Shown: piece after piece, positions 7,553-12,923 of the stretch
Layout of the letters: each line of letters opens with the position of its first letter
Position numbering within the stretch: the stretch's first letter is position 1
NCBI GenBank assembly: GCA_004151065.3
Contig: NWUY0300057675.1
Location: 5,837 to 18,759 of the forward strand
Reading direction: 5' to 3'
Origin: Larix sibirica
Lineage: Eukaryota; Streptophyta; Pinopsida; Pinales; Pinaceae
DNA length: 12,923 nt
Notes under the pieces: generated by a model
The model's input: only the letters and a program-made list of their open reading frames with translations
Database searches by the model: none
What the model was told of the DNA's origin: nothing
Made by a program: the position numbers and the translations under genes

Positions 7553-8411
7553 GCCATTTGTTGGCATTAAATCATTTTGTTATGACATTTAATTATGGTC
7601 ATAACCAAAAATATGCCATTTGAGCTCGGTTCTGGGTATAAAAAGAGATGTGCACCCTCACTATTGGAAATGGAATTTCGAAGTGGAGTTCTTGAAGAGA
7701 GTTTGGGGTAAACTCTTAGGGAGATTTAGCTTCTCTTATATTTGCACAGATTTTTTTGCTAATGAGGATATGAGTTTTGGTTATTGTTCCAAGTGGAGTC
7801 CTTGAGCACTTGAAGAACGCATAGGCAAGTTTATAGTTGATTTTCTAAAAATTTCGAGGGGAGTTCGATTCTGGGGTTGATTTTGGCATCCAAGCATCAA
7901 ATTTTAAAGTCTTTCCTTGTTGTGCATTCCAAAGGAGGCATTTGGGAACTGTATCAAAGTATGGTCGAATTTATACTCGTTCTTCTTGGTTTTTCGAGAG
8001 CATCTTAGCATTGAGGTCCATTTGTGCATTCGAGCCATGGATATGGAGGGTGTCTCCAAAATTGGTATTATAAGTCCATCATTGTAATTTTTAGTATTTG
8101 AGGATAATGGAGTGGTCTCACTGATTGGAAGTGGACCCGAAGACGTAGCTAGGAATTCTAGTGAACTCTGTTAACAAATATTTTATGCACTTGTGTTGAT
8201 CTTATTCTCTCATAATCTTGTATTTTCTATTTCGTGGTTATATTATGAAATATGGATTAAACAAGTTAACTTTCATAAGCTTTAATGTTTAGCTAATAGA
8301 AAGTATTCCACATAACATTGCAAGAAGCACTGCCATTTTCAAAGATCCTAAAACTGGAAAAGGTTTGTTATCATGAAGAGTAAATGGTTAAGTGGTAACG
8401 TAAGATTTTCA
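7553..8411 (+). repeat. LTR (U3-R-U5) of a second retrotransposon; left end unresolved
   Basis: The right end is inferred from TTTTCA at 8406-8411, seven bases before the primer-binding site at 8419. A TATA box (7637-7645) sits where a U3 promoter belongs, giving an R-U5 of roughly 0.75 kb. An 8-bp inverted repeat GTTATGAC/GTCATAAC (7579-7605) and a duplicated ATGCCATTT lie just upstream of the TATA. No second LTR copy lies in the window, so the left boundary cannot be set; it may extend left to include the G-box cluster near 7118. Confidence 0.5.
7637..7645 (+). promoter_or_regulatory. LTR TATA box
   Basis: TATAAAAAG is a strong plant TATA box. Transcription toward the primer-binding site at 8419 would start near 7667. 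It supports reading this region as an LTR promoter. Confidence 0.55.
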
Positions 8412-8418
8412 GATCAAG

Positions 8419-8430
8419 TGGTATCAGAGC
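8419..8430 (+). other. Primer-binding site (tRNA-iMet)
   Basis: TGGTATCAGAGC is identical to the site at 5063. It lies seven bases after the inferred LTR end and about 100 bp before a gag-like ATG, the normal leader arrangement. Confidence 0.85.
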
Positions 8431-8532
8431 AGGATTGACAGGTGAATTCTTATAAGAGCTAAGCTAAAGCGAGGGGAAGGACAACTTGCAAGTTACAACC
8501 CAGAAATCCAAAGAGGATTTTTAAGAGGTGAG

Positions 8533-8702
8533 ATGGCATCGACATGAAATGAAGGAGGAGATCCTGTCATGAGCCTCGAGGAAATAATGACTACACTCTT
8601 GAAGTTGAAGAAAATGGTGGAATAACTCTACCATAAGGATTAAGGAGAAGCTGAGTCGTTGGTGCAAGTGGTTTGCGAAAGAGAAACTTGTTGACGCTTG
8701 GA
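8533..8702 (+). pseudogene. Start of a retrotransposon gag, inactivated by stops
   Basis: The first ATG after the primer-binding site (8533) opens a frame with protein-like composition. It starts Met-Ala-Ser-Thr, then NEGGDPVMSLEEIMTTLLKL, then an acidic/basic helical stretch with GEAESLVQVVCERET. It is cut by four in-frame stops: TGA 8545, TAA 8623, TAA 8641 and TGA 8692. Each differs from a CGA or CAA codon by one C-to-T change. Gag would form the element's particle. After about 8700 the reading dissolves in all frames. The superfamily (gypsy or copia) cannot be told from this short piece. Confidence 0.6.
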
Positions 8703-8871
8703 AAAATCCTTGTGTCGATAGTAGGGATTCTCCCCAATGAAAAGTCGCAATTAGACTCTTCACTATTTGGAATAGGGAACCCGTCTGGCTTACTTTCCTG
8801 CTACCGTTCAAGACAGTCTTGGAATAAATCTGTCGAATATGGCCCGACTCATCGTTTAGGATTTTAATTGG
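8703..8871. other. No gene recognised
   Basis: This lies between the gag-like frame and the 82-bp duplication. Frames on both strands (for example plus 8673-8867 and minus 8521-8907) overlap the gag pseudogene or lack any recognisable motif. It is probably decayed retrotransposon. Confidence 0.4.
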
Positions 8872-9036
8872 TTTAAATGAAATGAAAACTACCAAACCTA
8901 AATGCAAAGGCTTATGCTCACTAAATTGTACTTGTTTGACCGATAGGAAGAAGNTTTAAATGAAATGAAAACTACCAAACCTAAATGCAAAGGCTTATGC
9001 TCACTAAACTGTACTTATTTGACCGATAGGAAGAAG
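8872..9036 (+). repeat. 82-bp direct duplication split by one N
   Basis: Positions 8872-8953 and 8955-9036 are the same 82 bases with two differences (T/C at 8929 against 9009 by content, and G/A a few bases later). The only base between them is an N at 8954. Both copies start TTTAAATGAAATGAAAACTA and end CCGATAGGAAGAAG. Two contig ends that overlap but were joined by an N would look exactly like this. Confidence 0.9.
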
Positions 9037-9551
9037 CCTCACACAGTGATGCGTAGGTTCTTACCTCTCGTCTTATCACTTCCTTTATTGTTGGTCACCC
9101 AAGTGAATGCCAAATTAAATGGAAAATTCTAATTAAATTAAACTATCCTTACAAGGAGCGAGATTAAGAGAGATCAACACAAGGTAACTGCATCATGCAT
9201 TTTACAGGAGATAACCACTGAAAATAAATACATTTAACAATTACAAAATAAAGTTAACACATTAGATAACTCGAGTATTAACATTCATTACATCCATTTC
9301 TCGTGGAAAGCAAAGAAAACAACGTTTACTTGCATATGCACTAAAATAATTCAGAAACTATTTGAATAATCCAACAGAAACAAGAACAATCTTACTACAT
9401 TTTAATAGACAAAAGGAGGAAATCAGTTCCATGCATTCGTCGACACATTTTGAAATAGACTCCAATGCAAGCTTCCACCCAGAAAATTGCTTTGGTCATA
9501 ATCATAAATAATTCTTACATATGATTTCCAGCAAAATCCCTTTCCTCTACA
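9037..9551 (-). other. 3' flank / possible 3' UTR of the minus-strand gene
   Basis: Read on the minus strand, this follows the stop codon at 9552-9554. It is T-rich, has no coding frame and no integrase, RT or LTR motif. An AATAAA (plus-strand TTTATT at 9084-9089) could be a poly(A) signal, but it is far from the stop codon. An acceptor-like TTTATTTTCAG occurs near 9217-9228. The absence of pol after the gene argues that it is not simply a gag. Confidence 0.35.
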
Positions 9552-10097
9552 TCATGAGGGTGGGGCACCCTCTTGAGTTTGTGTAAATTCATCCCAAAGG
9601 CCAATTTCATAAGATATAACTTTTAATTGTTGTGGCTCCAACAATCGTAAGGCCACTTCATGAAAAGATAAATCTTTAACCATTACATTAAAGTCTTTAG
9701 TTGTTGAGCTATGCCCATTAGCCAAGTATTGTGTTTTCAATGTTGCTTTCCCAATGTGTTCATGTAGGTCTTCTGGAGTAACATTTTCCATATTATGGAT
9801 AGCAACTATGTCTTCATCCTTAATGGTTCTCAATTCAATCAATCTATGCTCTTTCGGTACAGGGTTTTCAAATGGGCCAGGAGAAGGAAAATGGCATTTT
9901 TCAAAAGCTTTGGCTATATTCTGATGGATCCCTTCACATATGGAAATAGAGGTTGCTACCTCATTTTGCAATTTCCTCTCAGCCTTTTGGAAACTGTCTA
10001 GAGTTGAAAAATCCAATCTCAATTCCTGTGTAGATCTCTTAGGTAGATGGGGAGGGATTTCCTTTGCTTTATTTCTCCAATAAGTTGGCTTCTTCAT
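9552..10097 (-). CDS. C-terminal segment of the unknown gene, 181 codons open
   Basis: This is the longest undamaged part of the gene on its 3' side, starting with an internal Met at 10095-10097. The composition is that of a real soluble protein. A basic N-terminus (KKPTYWRNKAKEIPPHLPKR) leads to a helical stretch with KAERKLQNEVATSISICEGI. Two Pro-rich patches (FPSPGPFENPVPKEHR) follow, then an acidic segment (DEDIVAIHNMENVTPEDLHE). It ends LLEPQQLKVISYEIGLWDEF and a short Thr/Gln/Pro tail. No zinc knuckle, protease, RT or transposase motif is present. Taken alone it could be transcribed as a truncated protein, but it is best read as the end of the broken gene. Confidence 0.5.
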   Translation of the reverse strand: MKKPTYWRNKAKEIPPHLPKRSTQELRLDFSTLDSFQKAERKLQNEVATSISICEGIHQNIAKAFEKCHFPSPGPFENPVPKEHRLIELRTIKDEDIVAIHNMENVTPEDLHEHIGKATLKTQYLANGHSSTTKDFNVMVKDLSFHEVALRLLEPQQLKVISYEIGLWDEFTQTQEGAPPS

Positions 10098-10189
10098 TCT
10101 ATCATGAATCTCCCCTAATTTATGTCGAGTGGAAGTAGTTTTCTAAGATATTTGATTGAGTATGGCCACCATTCCTTGTACTTCAAATG

Positions 10190-10202
10190 TTTTTTTTTTT
10201 TT
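10190..10202 (-). other. T13 homopolymer with frame change
   Basis: Thirteen T on the plus strand (A13 in the coding sense). The frame used from 11238 to this point is lost here, and the frame of the C-terminal segment takes over. Either a slippage mutation in the gene or a sequencing error in a long homopolymer would explain it. Confidence 0.65.
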
Positions 10203-11238
10203 GTGAGTAGCTCCTATGAATGGAACAATTGTTCTTGAAGAGTGGATGTGTAATCATAAAACAAGGTTAAATCTTGCTTCTACTTTTGTGCAATGTTCAA
10301 TGCAACTGTCAACGAATCCTTTTCTTGGTTAATCTTTGCTACTTGAGCTTGCAGGGCTCCTTTTTCAATAGTGAGAGCTTCTATTTGTTGGTCCCATTGA
10401 ATTTCCTTTGATTGCATATCTTGTAATTGGGACTTTAAATCTATCTTCTCTCCTTCCAATATCACCACTTGAACATTTAGTGAATTTTCTTATGCTTCCA
10501 GACTTTGAATGGTTTTCATGGCTTCTCACTTTTGAAATTCAAGGGTATTCCGCTGGCATCTAAGTTCAATTCCTTCTTTTCTTGATTGAACCAGATTGTC
10601 CTTAAGTTTAACTACCTTGGTCTTGTTTCTTTCTATGATCTCTATCAATTTATGTACATTGTCTTCACTGGCCAAGGCTGCATCTACTCCAATGGATGTT
10701 GTGAAATTTGGGTCCCCATTGGTACCTTCAACCACTGGGACTTGTATTGTAATTACTCTAGGATGTGATGCAACTTTAAGCCTCTTTTCTATCCACTTCA
10801 TGATGGTCTTTCTTTTGGGATCATAAACTATAGTCTCCAACTTAGCTACGGCGTGTTTCTTGGAGGGTGTAAATGGGGTGAGTCCCAACTGAGTGAAAGG
10901 AAGATGTACTCTAGTGAGTGGAACTTTTGTGTTGGTGTCTGTTGCAGCATCAATATCCATATATTGACCTTCATTACCTTGTTCCTCACCTACTTGCTGA
11001 CCTTGAATTTCCATAGCTTTCTTGAAAGCTTCTTCTTCTTCTTTCTTCTTTTGGAGTTCCTCCTGTCAAGCTAATTCTTGTTTTTGTTGTATTAACTCGA
11101 CCCTTTTATTTTCTTGTTTTGAAGCAAGCTTATCTAGTTTTTCTTTTTCTATCCTCTTCTGCAGTTCTTCTGCGTCCTCTCTTGCTTTTCTCTCTTCTTC
11201 AGCCTTCCTTACTAGCTCTTCCTCCTGCAATCGTTTGC
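10203..11238 (-). pseudogene. Central part of the unknown gene: two coiled-coil segments
   Basis: This is one continuous minus-strand frame cut by stops at 11066, 10526, 10490, 10280 and 10214. The first part (about 11238-11000) is a dense Glu/Lys/Arg/Gln helix (AEELQKRIEKEKLDKLASKQ). Next come an acidic stretch (NEGQYMDIDAATDTNTKVPL), a Pro/Thr patch, and a basic WIEKRLKVASHPRVITIQVP segment. The second helix (about 10660-10285) is typical coiled coil with ALTIEKGALQAQVAKINQEK. The long plus-strand frames over 11022-11442 are Ser/Phe/Leu-rich mirror images of this purine-rich coding strand, not genes. Confidence 0.55.
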
Positions 11239-12208
11239 TTTTTTTCTACCAAGAGGACTTCTTCCACAACCTTCTTCCTAACGGATTCTTCTAAGTTTTC
11301 TTGTGTCGAGGCATCTAATGGTTTGCTCGAGCTTTCCTCCTTACCACCTTTTCTTTTTTTGAGTCTTTTCTCCAGTTCTGCGAGGTTTGGTACCTGTTTG
11401 TATACTTCTTCTTCCTTCAAAAATTGGTCAGCATATTCATAGTGAATTTTAACATATGTGCAATGCAAAGCCACCTTTTGGTGATGATCATTTATTACAA
11501 AGATATTCTCTCCAAAGTGAAACGAATCCAAATCATTTACTAGGTCCTGGGAATCTTTGACCTTATTCAACCTGTATGATCCGACTATCAATGGAAGCGG
11601 AGGCCAGGAAGCTTTCTTATTATTATGCAGGAAATGGACGATTCCATTTTAAAATGTATGCCTCACAATTTATTTCAAAATAATACAATCTGTAACATAC
11701 TTGGGTAACAGAAATGGACCCTTTGATCATTCGTAGATACGCAAGTAGGTACCCTCAGGGGTCATATAGAAATCCCCTAATTTAGTAACTATTGTAAGAG
11801 CCTACTCATGCATGCAATGGGGAAGGACCCATCCTATCACTTTAGCGCAAGGGAACAATTCAGGCCTTGTTGTATCCTTGTGAACACCTGACCTTTTGAT
11901 GTTGTGATAGATTAATTTTTTTTCAATGGTAGCTTCTGGGACATTTTGGTCTCTGATAAAATGGTAAATTTCACCCCATTTGAATTCAGGAGTTATGCCT
12001 ATGATATGTTGCATATCGTTGAATCGATTCTCCATATATGCTTCCTGGACCAGTTCATCATCAGATGATATCTCTAATATGACTTTAAAGGAGCGCTTAG
12101 GACCCCTTTTTGACATTTCTAAAGCTTGCATTACAGAGAAAATATCATTATCTTGGGTAAGGCCCATTGAAACCACAAATGAGATGCAATTTCAGGAAAA
12201 ATCAACAA
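11239..12208 (-). pseudogene. N-terminal part of the unknown gene (exon 2 start)
   Basis: One frame runs from the predicted acceptor at 12208 to the T7 run at 11239-11245, with stops at 12192, 11802, 11727, 11670 and 11649. Readable blocks are KRGPKRSFKVILEISSDDEL near the start, then an alpha/beta-looking domain (TPEFKWGEIYHFIRDQNVPE, then KVIGWVLPHC). After the stops come FLHNNKKASWPPLPLIVGSY, a DSFHFGENIFVINDHHQKVA block and a start of coiled coil (VPNLAELEKRLKKRKGGKEE). The good composition between stops indicates a protein-coding past. I find no known catalytic motif and no homologue I can name. Confidence 0.55.
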
Positions 12209-12653
12209 CTACAAAGATTTGCAATAAATAAATTCTTTTCATATGAATAAATGAATTGTTCATCATTAAATCTAGAAACTCCCTTGTTTATCCATTAGGT
12301 TCTGCATTGGTGCATCTAGTATCTCGCAACAGGGGAACATAGCGGCTCGTGGCAGTTAAAAAAGTATTGGAGAAAGCTGGGGCGCTCTTGGAGTTAGGGT
12401 TTAAGGTAGGGTTTTAACGGGAATGGGAGAAACTTCAAAAGAAATATCATTTGGGAAAGAGGGGCACAGACTGAGCTTTAGGGCATAAGTTATTCAATAT
12501 AAGTGAGGCTCGAAACCCTTAAACCCCAAGGATAAATCGACCAATAAGACAAAGACTAACAAGGACTATCACGGGCATTTGACCTCAAACCATAAATCGC
12601 CAAGTGGAAAATAACGAGTTTGAAATCAACAAAACAAGGTAAAATGTACTTAC
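12209..12653 (-). other. Predicted 445-nt intron
   Basis: The donor is a perfect consensus, CAG then GTAAGT (plus-strand ACTTACCTG at 12648-12656). The acceptor is TTTGTAG ending at 12209, preceded by AT-rich sequence. The intron contains a TTAGGGTTT-type motif in plus orientation (12394-12402), a telo box on the coding strand. Removing it joins ATG CAT CCT ACA G to the long exon 2 frame, interrupted only by a TGA at 12192-12194. Confidence 0.5.
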
Positions 12654-12666
12654 CTGTAGGATGCAT
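12654..12666 (-). CDS. Predicted first coding exon (Met-His-Pro-Thr)
   Basis: Four codons and one base before the donor site. The frame is open upstream to a TAG near 12711, so coding could begin further upstream only without an ATG. Very short first coding exons are common in plants. It depends wholly on the splice model. Confidence 0.35.
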
Positions 12667-12809
12667 GACAGGTGTGCTAGGTTGATTGGTAGTAGATGCG
12701 AGTGTATCGAGCTAGGAATCTTCTCCGATGGCCGCGGGCTCGAATGGGATTACGTGACAACAATTATGGGAGGGAAAACAGTGTTCCTTCTTTTAAAAGG
12801 GTCTTAAAA

Positions 12810-12818
12810 AAACCCTAA
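12810..12818 (+). promoter_or_regulatory. Telo box
   Basis: AAACCCTAA, the plant telo-box motif seen in promoters and first introns of many plant genes. It lies about 150 bp upstream of the predicted ATG of the minus-strand gene. A second one in the opposite orientation lies at 12394-12402 in the predicted intron. Confidence 0.4.
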
Positions 12819-12863
12819 ACACTTAAACGGGCCTTTAAAAATTCACAACAAAATTTGAACCCA

Positions 12864-12909
12864 AAATCCGACGACATAATCTGACGAAATTGACCTTGTC
12901 GTCAGATTT
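12864..12909. repeat. 13-bp inverted repeat with a third inner copy
   Basis: AAATCCGACGACA (12864-12876) and TGTCGTCAGATTT (12897-12909) are inverted copies with one mismatch, separated by 20 bp. An inner AATCTGACGA (12878-12887) pairs perfectly with TCGTCAGATT (12899-12908), so two alternative hairpins are possible. It lies just downstream of the TATA box of the minus-strand gene, where the transcript would start. Confidence 0.75.
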
Positions 12910-12911
12910 CA

Positions 12912-12919
12912 CCTTTATA
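12912..12919 (-). promoter_or_regulatory. Candidate TATA box of the minus-strand gene
   Basis: TATAAAGG on the minus strand, at the window's right end. A start site would fall near 12885-12890, giving a leader of about 225 nt before the predicted ATG. The match is good, but the sequence needed to judge a full promoter lies outside the window. Confidence 0.35.
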
Positions 12920-12923
12920 ATTG

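Larger units (their letters stand above)
9552..12666 (-). pseudogene. Broken two-exon gene for an unknown long coiled-coil protein
   Basis: The model has ATG at 12664-12666, exon 1 ending at 12654 (CAG), intron 12209-12653, then exon 2 from 12208 to the stop at 9552-9554, for about 890 residues. Joining the exons gives phase 1 and enters the same frame as the long open segment starting at 12176, which supports the model. Domains in order: a globular N-terminal part, a Glu/Lys-rich coiled coil, a middle segment, a second coiled coil, and a C-terminal segment with 182 open codons. Exon 2 carries premature stops at 12192, 11802, 11727, 11670, 11649, 11066, 10526, 10490, 10280, 10214 and 10143. 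Frame changes occur at a T7 run (11239-11245) and a T13 run (10190-10202). I do not recognise the family. It could be a lineage-specific plant gene or the ORF of an unusual transposon; no pol, transposase motif or LTR is seen beside it. Confidence 0.6.

Noticed and set aside
8521-8907. 128-codon minus-strand frame
   Set aside because: It is antisense to the gag-like frame that directly follows a primer-binding site, and its composition is not protein-like.
11022-11442. Plus-strand Ser/Leu/Phe-rich frames, looking like a signal or membrane protein
   Set aside because: They mirror the Glu/Lys-rich coiled-coil coding strand; TTC/TCC runs on the plus strand are GAA/GGA codons on the minus strand.

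Overview
The window reads as nuclear DNA of a seed plant with a large, repeat-rich genome; a conifer or other gymnosperm is my guess, at low confidence. The reasons are AT-rich DNA packed with old, mutated LTR retrotransposons, two canonical plant primer-binding sites matching the 3' end of initiator tRNA-Met, plant-type splice sites and telo-box motifs. There is no bacterial operon, CRISPR array, rRNA or intact tRNA. I found no intact gene; every long reading frame is broken.

Layout. 1-2972 (minus strand): remains of Ty1/copia elements. One piece runs from a gag start at 2972 through a zinc knuckle, a protease remnant and integrase to the integrase-RT linker at 676. A second, diverged integrase-linker piece follows at 1-618 and reaches the start of reverse transcriptase at the window edge. 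2973-4382: AT-rich repeats, a well-formed 117-bp exon on the minus strand (3534-3650), and an 80-bp direct duplication that ends in a TATA-like box. 4383-6581 (plus strand): a non-coding LTR element with a primer-binding site, polypurine tract, two alignable LTR ends and internal 180-bp tandem repeats. 6582-8411: a cluster of CACGTG/CATGTG motifs, a SINE-like pair of Pol III boxes, then an LTR-type region with a TATA box. 8419-8700: a second primer-binding site and a decayed gag-like frame. 8872-9036: an 82-bp duplication separated by a single N, probably an assembly join.

9552-12666 (minus strand): the most interesting object. It is a broken, intron-containing gene for a long coiled-coil protein of about 890 residues that I do not recognise. 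It has a promoter-like region with a TATA box, an unusual 13-bp inverted repeat, a first exon ending in a perfect donor site, a 445-nt intron, and a second exon of about 2.66 kb carrying 11 premature stops and two frameshifts at homopolymers. The final 182 codons are open.

The pieces do not form a pathway. They record layers of insertion and decay, with one unknown gene family and one unidentified exon as candidate non-transposon content.
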